In this document: piece by piece, positions 10,580-22,828 of the stretch
Numbering within the stretch: position 1 is the first letter of the stretch
How the letters are laid out: every line of letters starts with the position of its first letter
Assembly: GCF_051014685.1 (NCBI RefSeq)
Contig: NC_135058.1
Span: 3,386,811-3,450,810, forward strand
Direction of reading: 5' to 3'
Source of the DNA: Ptiloglossa arizonensis
Taxonomy: Eukaryota; Arthropoda; Insecta; Hymenoptera; Colletidae
Length of the DNA: 64,000 nt
Notes under the pieces: model-generated
The model's input: the letters and a program-made list of their open reading frames with translations, nothing else
The model's database searches: none
Told to the model about the DNA's origin: nothing
Translations under genes and position numbers: made by a program

Positions 10580-10980
10580 TGAGTGGTTTGGACAGTGGTG
10601 AGCTATTGGTGGAACGAGAAAATAACGAAGATCGGTACGTAACGCTCGATACTGAGGATTCCAAAGTGTCGCGAACCCTCGCGATACAGAGGACTTGGTA
10701 TCGGTTGGGCCTAACGTAAACAATTATAGCGCAAGATTTCAATTTTGGGCGATACCGGAGTGTTCCAAGTGTTTATTTTAGGCAGAAGTGAGCTACTGGT
10801 CGGACGAAGAAGTAGCAAAGATAAACACCAAACACTCGATACTAAGGATTCTGAAGTATCGCGAACGTACGAATCGCGATACAGGAGTGTTTGAATCGGT
10901 GAGGCCCAATATATACGATTCTCGATATCGTGGTGTTTTAATTTTCGGTTACAGCGGATTGTTTGGATCCGATATGGACG
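10580..10980. repeat. Old 190-bp tandem duplication
   Basis: Phrases recur at a 190-bp offset: gtgagctattgg (10598) with gtgagctactgg (10788), and ctcgatactgaggatt (10645) with ctcgatactaaggatt (10835). After these come parallel spans containing aatcgcgatacag and gaggcccaa-type phrases. Divergence of roughly a fifth suggests an old event. Frames in the two copies share no known domain. Confidence 0.65.
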
Positions 10981-11850
10981 ACATGGATCGCGTTCGACTT
11001 GAAATAAGCGACACCGAACGCGCAAGACTCGGTACGGACAATATTGTACCGGTACGACTCGGTGCGACACCGAATCGGCTCGATTCGACATATAGTAGAC
11101 GGACCAGACTCGTCGGACTTGGAACGCAGACTGCGCTCGTCGGACCCAATGTACACGATGATCCACGGATGGATATACCCTGAGGCCTCGTGGGTCTCAG
11201 AGGTCCCGGAGGTCTCAGAGGTCGAAGATCTCGAGTACCTCCAAGCTTTTGGAATCCCTGGAATCCCGAGACCTTGAGGTCTCCGAGATCCACGGAATCC
11301 CAGAGTCCACCGGGATCTCGATAACCCCGGAGAACTTGGGAACGACCTACCGCTACAGTGGCGTTCGTATCGGGCTCAACGAAGCAGGTATTGTCTTTCG
11401 CCAAGTCCTACAACTCCGATATCGTGTATAGTATACCGAGGCTAACGAGTCCGACGCAGTCTGCATCGTGTTCGACGAGCCTCGTATCGTTTCTATCGAA
11501 TCGGTCCGGTCTAGTGTCCATTTGGTGTTGGACCAGTTCGTTATCGTGCAAGGTCCAACGAGGCTGATATCGGTTACATGGACTCCGATTCGTATGTCGG
11601 GTCACGGTAGTTCGATATCGTTCGCGATACGATTCGACGCGTTCGGTGTCGTTTCTATCGCGCCAAGTCGGTTCGATATCGTCTACATTGTGTCAGATCG
11701 GTCCGATATCGTTTTTATCCGCGTACCACTGATCCAGAGACTTTCGCGACGGATTCCACGACCTCCGAGCGAATCCTATCCGGTCTACCGAGCTCTGTCC
11801 GATATTATAAATCCAGGATCGTTCTTGTTGCGCTTTACGAGTCGGTAGCC
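10981..11850. repeat. Degenerate simple-sequence/minisatellite zone
   Basis: Loose repeats of ggtccgatatcgtt-type phrases (about 11490-11720) and, at 11182-11325, a minisatellite of gaggtctcagag-like 10-12-mers with its reverse complement. Frames here read as repetitive Gly/Arg/Ser or Ile/Val patterns and are not considered genes. Confidence 0.5.
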
Positions 11851-12448
11851 ATCGTTATCGGATCTCCTAGGTACGAGATATGCCCATTGTTGCGTCCCAA
11901 CGTGTCCGTGATGTTCCGTAGAGTTTCAGGATTCCATCGTTGTCGACATCTTAACGCCGATTCGTTTCTCCGGTCTTTTTCGAATTACCGCATCCACGTG
12001 ATGTATCGTTTTTTTAGAACCGTTAGAGTACGTACAAAGTTGGAAACACGAGTTCCACAGATTCGGGATTTCTTAGCTTTGAAGACTTTTGATCAAGACT
12101 ATATAACGGAGAAACGTTCAAAGGTTAAAAAGTTTTCGAAACGAGGCACGACCTTTGCGATGTTCTTGTCTCGGTGTCAACGTGCCCGATAGTATCCTCC
12201 GAAGGTGTATTTGTTACTTTTGGTCGCTCGGTGGGGATGTCACGTAGCCCGGGTCCGGTAAATGGAACCGCGTTCCGAGTGAAAGGGGACGGGAGCTTTA
12301 ATTCGGTGTCCCGAGAAGCGTATAAAAATTTTAACAACGTCTTATCGCGCTGTCCCGAAACTCTCTGACTCGGGATGACGAACGCGAGCACCGTCTCGCC
12401 GCGCTTCCGCACGAACGACCGTCTTCGATCTCGGCGTCCCACCGAGTC
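11851..12448. other. Non-coding sequence
   Basis: No gene, RNA or mobile-element signature was recognised. Nothing distinct is seen apart from the approach to the GAGAAC repeat. Confidence 0.4.
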
Positions 12449-12521
12449 GAGAACGAGAACGAGAACGAGAAAGAGAACGAGAACGAGAAGGAGAAGGAGA
12501 ACGAGAACGAGAACGAGAACG
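12449..12521. repeat. (GAGAAC)n hexanucleotide repeat
   Basis: About twelve units of GAGAAC with GAGAAA and GAGAAG variants. It creates artificial Arg/Ser- and Leu/Val-repeat frames on the minus strand. Confidence 0.9.
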
Positions 12522-14301
12522 TTTCGGTGTTGCCCCGGATAACGAAATATTACTGCACCTACACCGGGCCACCTATATACAGCCGAGATGTTTGTCTTTT
12601 GAACTGGAAGCTCCCGGTAAAGGAGTCGCCGAGTCGCTCGGCGTGTTTGCACCTGTTGGCTTCTCTCCACGCTCCGGCGAGTAAACTTTTACTTTCTTCT
12701 CCGTTACTCGCTGAACGTCAGCCATTCAAAGACTCGAACGATGACAAAACGCCGCGATCCACGAACGGTGAGCTCGTTTCGACTCGATCGCTTCCCGAAC
12801 TTTGCAACCGTTTACAATGCAAATTTCTGTACATCGATCGGACCGTGTCCCGCACGGTGGCCAAAGAATCCGACCCGGCCGGATCGGAGAAAGTTCCTGC
12901 TACGACGCGGACCGACCACGGTGGTGTCGGTTCGATCCCCTATCGTGATTATTCCTCCCCGGATAAATTCGTCGAAACGCGAGGTACACCGCCTCGAGAC
13001 CAACACGGCGCGAAAACGGAGCGTTTTATGGCGGTAATCAGAGGGACGAGCGTGTCGCTCCCGACGGCTATTATTTCCCGCAAGAAATTCCATCTCTTTG
13101 AGAACGCGCCTCAAATACTAATCGAGCAATCCCGGCACGAGAAAGCACCCCGCCGGTCTAAGATATCCTCGGTCCTCCTTTCTTTTTTCCTTTTATACCC
13201 GGATACGCTGTGTTTGTTTGTGCCCGTAGTCTCGTTAGAGGCACGCTTGAATACTTCTAACGAGGAACGAACGAGAACGAGGGGATAGACCAGCCAAGGT
13301 AATCCAAAATATATTACTGGGGCTTTGTACCTTTGTACCTTCCGCGAGCTACCCCCGGGGGTGGTGTACGCTCCTCCGCCAATCTCCCCTCTCCGTTCCG
13401 CTCTTTTCCTATCCCGGTTTCCCTCTTTTTTTATTCCTGTCTCTCCCTGTCTCCTTCTCTCTCTTCTCTTTCGTGCGCGCAATCTTTTTCTTTCTCGTTC
13501 CCTCGACGTTCTCTCTCTCTCTCTTGTTCTATCGACATTCTTTCTCTCTCTCTCTCTCTGTTCCCTCGACGTTTTCCTCTTTTCCTCTTTCTCTCTCTCT
13601 CTCTCTCTCTCTGGTACTCTCCGCTCACCCCCAACCCCTTTTACCCTGGAGTTATTACCACGCCAGGACCGGGAACCGCAAGCCCCGCACGCATAGATAA
13701 CGGCTTGGCCGCGCTCGAAATGAATTCGAATCGCGCAGAATTTAAAAGCCCGAAGGTAGAACGTACAAGTCCGCGTGTCGCACGCAGGCGTGTGTGGTAC
13801 GTGGAAACGCGCACAGAGAAATACCCGGCGTTCTCCGGGGCAAGAATTCCGTCGTGCTCGATTTTTTATCACCACGCCCACCGCCCACCCGGCCGCGTGC
13901 ACCGGCGGACAATCGATAAAGCTCCGAGATTTATTTTCATGGACGATCCTCCGCCGCGTGTTTCTTACCAGGCCCCCTCTGCGCCACGTACGGTTGAAAA
14001 TTACTCGACGCGTGCTGGTATCTTGTCGCTGGCTCGCGACCGAGTAGCGACAACTTTCGAGCTACGACGGTGAATTTTCATCGACTTCGAGCCTACACCG
14101 CCCATTGATCGACCAACACTCTACTTTTTCCTACAAAAGCAAGTAGCGACCGTTTCGAGAAAAATACGTTCCCCGTTGTTTCGCCTCGCATTCTTGTCGT
14201 TCGTACCAGTCTTTGCAACGCGACGTTCTTTTATATCGTTTTTACGAATCGGGTTATCGTTGCGCGGAACAATGTCGAGTTTCGGCAGCTGTTCGAGTAA
14301 T
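12522..14301. other. GC-rich island with CT arrays
   Basis: Frames of 246-263 codons overlap on opposite strands here, but the translations are low complexity (Ser/Leu/Pro on +, Arg/Glu on -). At 13498-13612 a higher-order repeat alternates CT runs with gttccctcgacgtt or gttctatcgacatt spacers about every 33 bp. It may be a promoter or untranslated exon region; no exon can be defined. Confidence 0.4.
13498..13612. repeat. CT microsatellite with about 33-bp higher-order unit
   Basis: Three units, each a gttc-tcgac-tt spacer followed by a (CT)n run, start near 13498, 13527 and 13560. The CT runs would give strongly asymmetric purine/pyrimidine strands. Confidence 0.8.
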
Positions 14302-14305
14302 TTAA

Positions 14306-14857
14306 CCATTTGCGGTCGTAGTAAATTTGAACATGGGCGTTGTACTGGTCGGAATCGATTTCTCTTGAAAAAGCAGCGATACGTAACATTTAAGATTACG
14401 AAGTACAAACGAGATTTATCAATCCTTTTGCGAACTTTAAATATACATTCGTACAACAATGTGTTTTAACGTAACGTTTTTATGTAAAAATTATTTTCTA
14501 TAATTCTCCATCGTGCGCTATCTTTCGAAACGGTTTCCAACGTACAGCCCTGTATGTCCTTTTCGACTACACGTATCGCAAAAATAATTAGTTTGGTGTC
14601 TTCCGTCCGAATATACGGAACAATCTTTACTTTTAACATCTTCATAGTGTCGCAATGTATGCAATTTTCCATTAAGCCTTTCCTCTTTACTGGATTCCGT
14701 TATCTCTGATAGGAGCACCGTATTGGCTCGTGAACGGATTCTTTGGACACTCAGGTTCGTTCGTAGAAAGTGTAGACCGATACATAGTCGAATAAAGTAC
14801 AAGATTAGTACGGTTCCTTGTTGTGGTGGCTGAGAGCAGGCGTACGACCGTAAAGGG
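14306..14857. mobile_element. piggyBac-like non-autonomous element, 552 bp
   Basis: Flanked by TTAA on both sides (14302-14305 and 14858-14861). The left tip is CCATTTGCGGTCGTA; the right tip, read inward, is CCCTTTACGGTCGTA; 13 of 15 bases match. TTAA duplication plus these tips are diagnostic of the piggyBac superfamily. Most of the element recurs at 54312-55614, where the interior from about 14394 onward matches 55148-55614 at over 90%. Interior frames of 60-80 codons on the minus strand are conserved between copies only because the DNA is. No transposase (DDD domain, C-terminal Cys-rich finger) is present, so it needs an outside source of transposase. Confidence 0.85.
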
Positions 14858-14861
14858 TTAA

Positions 14862-17800
14862 TATTCGAGTATTTTGTAGAAATTGTGAGTAATTTAATAT
14901 TAAAATTCGTTTCGTAGGTACAGCGAGTAACTCGATATTCGAATTCAGCGGACGAACATCGGAACGTTCGAGTACGATCTAAAGTTCGAAAGAGAACGAT
15001 ACCGCTCAAAAGGTTTAATTCACAGTTCGTGCGAAAGGAAATATTCAAATGGTCGATCGGTGGGTGAAATATTCGATCGTTACTTTTCAACGGAACGAAC
15101 CAGTCGCGAAGTCTGTATCGTATCCGACGAAAATGTTTCTCCGCGATCTCGTTATATTTGTAACGAAACAAACCCGGCGCGTATCGCGGTAGCACGAAAC
15201 AACGCACCCGATCGTATTTCGATGGGCCCGTATCGTTCTAACGTTATGCATCGGAATTATTTGCATAGGGTATAACTTTGCGACAACCCGAGAGACAGAA
15301 ATTGCGTTAATGCGCAACGTAGGCGTGTCTATCGCGTACACCGAATCGACGAGCGCTCACTTCGAGCGACGAGGCAGTAGCGGCACCTGATTTGGTAAAA
15401 TAAAACTTTATACGCGATCCAAGCGTTCGGCGAGGAAATGAAAAATGTTGGTGCCAGTCGTAAAGTTAAATTAAGTCTCGTCTCGAATATTCCGCCGACG
15501 AAGTGTACGCGTGCTGGTGTGTGTGTTTTTTTTTTTTTTTTTTTTTTTCGTTTCCTCGTTTCCTTTTTCGTCGAACGTCTGGAGTCCGTTCGCCCTCGTC
15601 GTTCAATCTCGCTCGCTCGCGAATCGTATCGCAGTATTAACGGGAATATCGCACACGCTGCCGCGATTCTGGCCGTGGATATCGATTAACAATTAAACGC
15701 GTCGCGTTGTATAAACGCGTACACACGGTTATCGCTCGGTTCGTAGGGGCGGTGGTGTCGGTGACGGTGAGAGAAGCGTTCTTGAACGTTCCTCTCTTAG
15801 GCAGGGTCAGTTCGATGAACTTTCCCGATCGTATATATCTGCCAGTGTCGGGAACACTGTAACCGGCCGTGGATCCACTCGAGGAGGACGATACGCTTTT
15901 CGCGAACCGCCTCGCGTGCAAAAACTACGGGACCGATGTCGACGGTGTTCCGATTCGAATAACGTATCCGCGTCGCGCGCAACGAACGAGAATTTACTGC
16001 TAATTACTTTTCCACACGGTCGAGGGTGGTTCGGCTGTAAACAGGCGGAGCAAGATTCGCGCGCGGACACGCCGCTGGACCGAGCTCCCGATGATATCGA
16101 AATTAATTAAACCGGCGTTCTTAATTAAATCACCGCTCCCGGGCAGAGCGCGAGACAGAGAAAGGGCGAGAGACGGAGAGCGAGAGGAATTGTCTTTGAG
16201 GTACAAACGGGCGCCCGTTCCGCCATTAGTATACTATACGATGATATTTGATTTCACCGTTGACCCAGTTCCCCGCCAGATTCCTGCGACCTTTGATCTC
16301 TGGCGAGCGTTGTAGTTTACAGAAGACTGACCATGCCACGGGAGAATTTCACGTTTTTCACCTCTTTTTCGCCGACGAGGCAATGTCCTCGTGCTCTAAT
16401 TGCCCCACTGATGTATTTCTCGCCGTTTTGTTCCAGCGAGCGAATCAACACGGCAGACCGGCTGGAAAATCGCTTGCACGCTCGAGTGTTAACGTTTCGC
16501 GGCCCCGCGTACAAGGAATTCGCGATCGGTGGCCTTCTTAGCTTCAATTTGCCACGGATCGGGCGAAATTAATTCGACGATACGGAAATAACAAGTCGAG
16601 CTCGGTTACCCTCTAGATCGAGCAAGACGAGCCGATTTTTTATACTTTCGTCGATATTTTTCAGCTCGAGGTAATTTTAACGGACCGGATACGGAAGACG
16701 AACTATTCGACGTTACCATCGAAGAAGAAACGGTCGACTTTTGCATTATACTCGATACGCGTACGAGTGGAACGTAATCTCTTCGTTACCCACCAACGGA
16801 GAACTTGAAATGACAGTAACGATACGCGAAACGATCAAAATTCTTTCGTGCCGCGCCAACTGGCCTTCGGTATTCGTAATGCCGGTCGTTGGTTACTTTG
16901 CTCGATCTTCGAATGGATTTTTCTCGAAAACGGTATCTACCCCACCGATTTCGTTATTCTCGAGTCTTCGTCTTATCGTCGACCTCGTTTCGTACCGTGA
17001 ATCACGGCCCACTCTGTACACTGTAAGCGATATATTTCTAACTTCGGAGAACCTACAGAGTTCAAGTAATGTTTGAACAGTCTTTTCGGGAGGGCTCGGT
17101 TCTCAGGGAGTTCTGGTGACTCTTCAAGTGTTTGAGAAACATAGATAGGAGAAGACGCGAGAAGATTGTTGTACGAGTTTTGTCACCTACCCCCTGGCTT
17201 CCTAGGAGTTTGCGTAACCAGGGCTACGTTTTCTCGGATTTCGTCCAGGTCGGGTTTAACGTACAGGGTAAACGTAAACTGGGTATACCGGATACACACT
17301 TTACGGGTAAGTGGAACCCTTCGTGAGGAATGCGAAATTTTTAAAGAACGCGTATCGAGAAACCAATAGTTACAGAGATATTCAGCTCTGTGAGTTGATA
17401 ACTCGTTCTGTACGATTGTACACGGACATCTCGAGAGATCCAACGAGCTCGAACTAACAAACGACGTTGGAACGAACGTGCCTCGTCGTTGACTATTTCG
17501 GTCCACGTCTCGAGTCGCACGACCGTCATTTTCTTGGAATATTTTCCGTTATCTTTGTCACTCGTGCTACCGATTCTCAAACCGTGGAACATCTCCGTAA
17601 CTATTGTTTTCCAAGCGTACGTTTACCGAAAATTTTCGTCCCTTTCGACGAATTCTCGTTACTTCGGAAGTTCGATATCCCGTAACGCGCACGTACGTAC
17701 AGCTATGATCTAAGATTTTATTCCATTAATTCCTTCGGTAGGAATTCCGCACGGTACCGTTCAAATAGAAGTTTGCGTTTACTTTTCCGCGTGCTACGAT

Positions 17801-19809
17801 TCAGAAATGGAATTTAATTTGAAACTTTCGGTCCGTATTACCGGGGGGTGACGATGAACCGAAGGAACGAACTTCGCCTGGATCCGTTCGGGAATTATAG
17901 TTCTCGATGCGTATTAACGCCGAACCGTTACTCGTCTTTCATTCTCTCTGCAGCAAAGATCTTCCGAGCCACTTCGAATTACCCCCGATGTAGGTCAACG
18001 TGCACCTATCAACTTGCACACGCTTCGCTATTTGGCTCGTTACCTAGAATACGAGACTATGAAACTTAAAACCGGGCGCTTGTTTGGCCTAAAGTGGCTA
18101 CGTACTTTGATATTTAGCAGTCGGGACACACTCCGGAATACTTACAACGGTACCAACGGATGGAACCGGGAACACGATGGATTCGATTACTTTCGAGGGA
18201 ACGAACCCAAGGTAACTGCCGCCATCTCGTTCGGTATCGAATAACGTATCGAATCCACTATTTCGTTTAACCCCGATGGAAGTGCAACGGGGAATTTTTG
18301 GCCCACGTTTTCGGTACATACAAAATCGTCTTAATACGTTCGATCGAGCGAACAATTTTCTTCCTTTCGGAGTTGTTTCTTTTCGTTTCGCGAGCTCTCG
18401 GCGAATCAATTGCAATTTTACGAAATAATATTACTCCACGTGCATCGAACGATCGTTTTTCCCTCGCTTTTACAAATACTCGTATATTTTAATTGTATTC
18501 GTCAGGATATAAAAACGAACGAGCGTTATTAACCGAGCCGGGATTAGTCTGTTTAACCCCGTAACGAATAATTACGATAAAGGGAAGAGTGCAGTCGCGT
18601 TCGTTCGTTCGTACCGTTCGATGCTACCGGTGAAACGATAACTATTACTCAAGATATTAAGCACGCCGGTTATCCACCAATTGGAACGGAAAATCGTGTT
18701 GCGAACAGCTTTGCCAAACCGTAATTAGCGTATTCGTGTTCCCTGGGGGCTTTCTTACCTCAAAGTGTAAGGTAAGAGCGCGAAATGAATTTCATAACTG
18801 TACAATAAACGATGTAAATTGGATAAATGAGCGTTTACATCCATGGGTGCTTCGTATTTACAGAGCATTAAGACAGTAAGTATACGTTGGTAAATACCTC
18901 CGCGAGTAATTACGGCCAACGTCTCGGCCGAATATAATATTTCAAGCGGAGTATATATGCTGAATCCTTGTAGCGATAATACGCGCATAATGCGAGTTAC
19001 GCGACCGAGTACTTTACCGGGTACTTAAAATTAAATAGGAAATAATTCACGCGGACCGAAAGTAATTTGTACCGCTAAACTAAACGTGATGGGCTGGCTT
19101 CAAGTGCTAAGATATTAATTCGAAGAACCGAAAATTCCGGGTACGATGCGATTATTCTCGAATTACGGTATCGTTTCGTTATAGATCGTCGTTCGTGTTT
19201 CGTTGTAAGTAGTCCCACTGTCATTTTGTAGTTGTCACGGTGAGCGAGAGGCTGGATCGACTTTGGCGGTTTTGATAACGAATCTTACATCGTGATCTTT
19301 AAATTCTGTTAATCGGTCGCTATCGGCATTGGAGAAGACGATATCTAAATTTTAATTTTCCACCATTTCCAATGCTTTTCCCCGTAATAATAAATCCGTG
19401 AGTGGATTTCTCATTATCCGCTGTTCCGAAAACCACTTCTACTCTTTCCTTCCAGTCGACGATGGTCGACGACTCACAGTGGTGTGCATTTGCCTGGAAA
19501 AATCAGGCACCACCACCGTCACGTAAAATGTCAATAATAGCCGTTCGATGCGTCGCAAAGTAGAAATTTCAAGCTTTAGAAACGATTTTTCCTTTCATCG
19601 AAATAGAACGATTTTTAACGAAGTTTTAGCTGCTTTAAGATCGAGTAAACTTTGCGGTAGTCGTGTTCGAATTTTCTAGGTAAATATGTAATTTTCTTCT
19701 TGAAATTTTCAAAACGTTCGAGAAGCTACAAAATCGTTCGGGAATCGAGTTCTCTCGGAAGCTCGTACGAATACCGTGAACGTTTCACCGGATTTGAAAT
19801 CATTTTCCA
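14862..19809. other. Long non-coding stretch
   Basis: Nearly 5 kb with only short scattered frames (under about 112 codons) and no recognised domain. A run of 23 T lies at 15526-15548. A few strong-looking splice acceptors (for example a tttgttccag near 16435) occur but no exon can be supported. No tRNA-like fold was found. Confidence 0.45.
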
Positions 19810-19940
19810 TTGGGTTGTTCGGAAAGTAATTTCGTTTTCCAAAATGGAGAATATGTAATTTAATAAAATGTTTGTATACTCTAAAAAAATCGCGTTTCAT
19901 TTTTAACAAGAAAAACGAAACGACTTTCCGAACAACCCAA
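19810..19940. mobile_element. Mariner-type MITE (copy B), 131 bp
   Basis: The left tip is TTGGGTTGTTCGGAAAGTAA; the right tip read inward is TTGGGTTGTTCGGAAAGTCG; the first 18 bases are identical. TA lies on the right (19941-19942) and CA on the left, a likely decayed TA. The interior has ccaaaatggagaatatgtaa and a tgtttgtatactct phrase shared with copies C and D. No coding capacity. Confidence 0.85.
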
Positions 19941-20650
19941 TAGATTCGGTAAGAAAATTCATCGATCGCGAAGAAAACGAGAGAGTCGACGATGGACTGT
20001 CTCGTTACGGTAACATCGACGCATCCATCGTCGCGACGTGCATTCGCCAACGAAATTAATACGGTCGTTAGTGTGCCGTGATTAAAAAATGCACAATGCT
20101 CTGTACTTTCGCGCCGAGCCGCATCGTTTCAATTTCCGTAGTTTTTTAAAAATTATTTTCGAAAAGCAGCCACGGCCGTTCCCGCGTAAATTACATTTCA
20201 AAGTGTGACAAAATGTTCCCAACTGTGCCGTGACGGGCCATTTTGTACAGATTTTCGAAAATTATTCCCCAACGGAGGAAAAAGAATCGAAAAATGTTCG
20301 CGCATCGTTTGTTCCTTTCGGACGATCTAAAATTTCAAAGTGGAGAAAGAGTTCCACGCGAGTCCAAAATTATTCTCAAAATTGATTTTCAAGGGGAAAA
20401 GAAAAATCGTATTACAACTTCCGAAGCGGCTTAGAAACGTTTCGCGAACGATCCGAACTTCGACTCGTAAATATGTTCGCGCGGTGGAACGTTTGCGGTC
20501 AAAACGGGACGGGAATTGTTATGAAAAAGAGCAACAGCCGCCCCCGGGGGAAATTTGTGTAAAATCGGTAGCGAAGTCGACGCGTTGAAGACCTCGAAAC
20601 GTCACTTCCCGCGTAGGACAATCGATTCCGAAGCTCCCCAGGTGGTTCGA
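19941..20650. other. Non-coding sequence
   Basis: Short frames only. No repeat, RNA or regulatory signature was recognised. Confidence 0.4.
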
Positions 20651-21725
20651 CATCCGAAACGCGTCGAATTTCAGCAACACGACGACGGCCGCGCATCGGG
20701 TCGCAATATCGTGTGCGCGCGTGCGTGCACGGAGGGACGGGCGGGCGGGCGGACGGGGTGGTGCCGTTTTATCGCGAAAAATAATTCTTGGGATGGTTAG
20801 ATCCGCGTGCGCGCGGCGCCGGTTAACGGGAACCCGCGAGCCGCGATTTTTATCGGAAATCGGGAACTATTTCGCGGGGCTCGTTCGAGCGGATATTTTT
20901 ATGCGTTTCCCTTCTTTCTCTGTCCCGTCCTATCTACCCATCCACCATCGTCCCCCGAACCCTCTATCCGTCGCTTCTCTTCGCGTTTCTTTCTTCGGAC
21001 GGTTCGCGATATATTTCACGAAGCGAATACCTAGCCGGTGTTCGTGTTGGAATCCTTGTGACGTCGGTAAACGTCGAGTCATCGACATCAAAGAATGTCG
21101 TGCGCTCCCTTCGGCCAGGCAGGCATCGCAACCGCTGGCAAGCTCCCTCCCCTTCCCTTTCCCCGCGTTCCTGTCCATCCGTGTGCTTCCTCCAGCGCGG
21201 CAACGATCATCCACCCTTCTTCGCGCAACGCGCGCCAAAGAAATCTCTCCCCACTCCTCCGTCTCGGTCGTCTCCCCCCTCGAGCCCACTCCCCACCGGG
21301 TTTCTCCATTCACCGGCGTTACCATTATCGGGACCGTTCGACGGCGTTCGCCATGCATCGGCGTGCAGGGGTTAGGCAGAGCGAGACCGGTTTTCAAAAT
21401 AATACACCTACACGAGTCGCGCGGTTGTGTATTTTTATCGGGCGATCGGGCCGCTCCATCGATTCGTCGCAACCGAGAAGCGAATGCTTCGACGAAGCGG
21501 GTAAGAGAAGGCGAGAGCCGACGAACGAACGAGCGAAAGAGAGAGGCGAGACGAGCACGGTGCGGCGAGACGAGGGGAACGGAACGAGCGACGAAGACCG
21601 GAGGAGGCAGCGATGAAAAACGGAGAGCCACGAGGAGAGGGACAGGAGGAGAGACCGAGAGAAAGGGTGAAACCGAGAAGGAGAAGGAGAACAGAGAAAG
21701 AACCTAGTCCCCGCGCGCCACCCAC
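20651..21725. other. GC-rich island with long spurious frames
   Basis: The longest non-transposase frame in the window (328 codons, 20721-21707 +) lies here, overlapped by a 233-codon frame on the other strand. The translation runs into Arg/Glu-rich sequence from purine-rich (GA/CGAGA) DNA at 21500-21700 and has no domain. Composition explains it better than coding. A promoter-proximal or untranslated exon role is possible. Confidence 0.4.
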
Positions 21726-22687
21726 GGTAATTATCGAAGGCGGGGTTGTCGACCTCTTTTAGTCCTGCCTGCTTGGACTTTTACCGGTGGTTGCCTCGAG
21801 GATGGTGTTCGTCTCAAAGAGAGGTAGCTAGCTGGATACGTACGCGCATAGGCAGCGTTGATATCGGTGATAGTCGGGCGCGTGCTCCCGGATGAGGTTT
21901 AATAAAACCCGCTAGACAATAGGCACCGGGGACGCGCGCAATAAACGAAATTGAAAAAAGAGTTACTCGGTTTATTGCGTTCCGCGTTTCGGCCGACGGT
22001 CCGCGCTCGCTCGCTCGCTCTCTCGGTTCGCGCGAGTGTCCTGCCCGCCGTTTTCGAGGATAATTAATCGCGTGGACGTTCGGGCTCGCAGACGGTCGCC
22101 CGTTATCGGATTTCGATTCCGGATGAAATTATACAGTTTGCGTCCGACTGCGCGCCCCGCGGTGGAAATTTCGCGGCCGCGAGTGTCCCCGTATCTCGCT
22201 CCTTTCGCGTTCACGGCGAATCGGACAACCCCGAGTTCCGTTAACCGAGCGACGTTCGATGCTCTTTTATCGATCCCTTCGCGTTCAGGCGCAAAATAAT
22301 TGGAAAGACTCTGGAAACCCCTTTAGCGTCGATACGGTCGTAAACCGGGTCTACCCGCCGGTACATTCGACTCGTGCGTTCCGTATCGACGGAGACTAAT
22401 TTCGAAGAAACCGTTAAGCGTTACCTGACCTTCTTAGGAAAAGGGAAATTAGGAATCTTCCCTTTGTACTCCCATGCACGAGCAACCCCAACGTTTCTCG
22501 ACGAACAATCTATACGATATTTTTGCGATATTTTTTCCGAGTACAATTTTAGGACAAGCGCGTACCGGTTCTTTCACTCTTTGCGATTACAAAAATTAAA
22601 CGCGCAACATATTCTTAACACCTTAAGGATCGTCGTATCATTTGGTATCGGATCGCGCAAAAGCGTTCCCGTTGTGTTTACAAAATA
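21726..22687. other. Non-coding sequence
   Basis: Nothing is recognised except local CG and CGCT runs (about 22005-22040). It ends at the TA target of the MITE at 22688. Confidence 0.4.
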
Positions 22688-22826
22688 TTAGGTCGTTCGG
22701 AAAGTCGTTTCGTTTTTTTTTGGTTTTTGGTGAAAATGAAGCACGATTGTTCCAGAGTGTACAAACATTTTATTAAATCGTATATTCTCCATTTTGGAAA
22801 ACGAAATTACTTTCCGAACGACCCAA
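22688..22826. mobile_element. Mariner-type MITE (copy C), 139 bp, inverted
   Basis: Perfect TA duplications on both sides (22686-22687 and 22827-22828). The left tip is TTAGGTCGTTCGGAAAGTCG; the right tip read inward is TTGGGTCGTTCGGAAAGTAA. The interior is in the opposite orientation to copies A, B and D (attctccattttgg). This is the best-preserved insertion signature of the four copies. Confidence 0.9.
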
Positions 22827-22828
22827 TA

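Noticed and set aside
12125..12670. 181-codon minus-strand frame with Leu/Val repeat resembling a membrane segment
   Set aside because: The hydrophobic run is a translation of the GAGAAC hexanucleotide array.
12930..12955. ggttcgatccc, resembling a tRNA B box
   Set aside because: The flanking bases do not form a T-arm stem and no anticodon or acceptor stem can be drawn.
12527..13288. 253-codon open frame
   Set aside because: No recognisable domain, composition-driven, and no splice or start context beyond chance.
13111..13902. 263-codon minus-strand frame with Arg/Glu repeats
   Set aside because: Generated by CT/GA microsatellites; the opposite strand has a 246-codon frame over the same DNA.
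20721..21707. 328-codon open frame
   Set aside because: It lies in a GC-rich purine tract with an overlapping 233-codon frame on the other strand. The translation is Arg/Glu/Ser low complexity without any domain.
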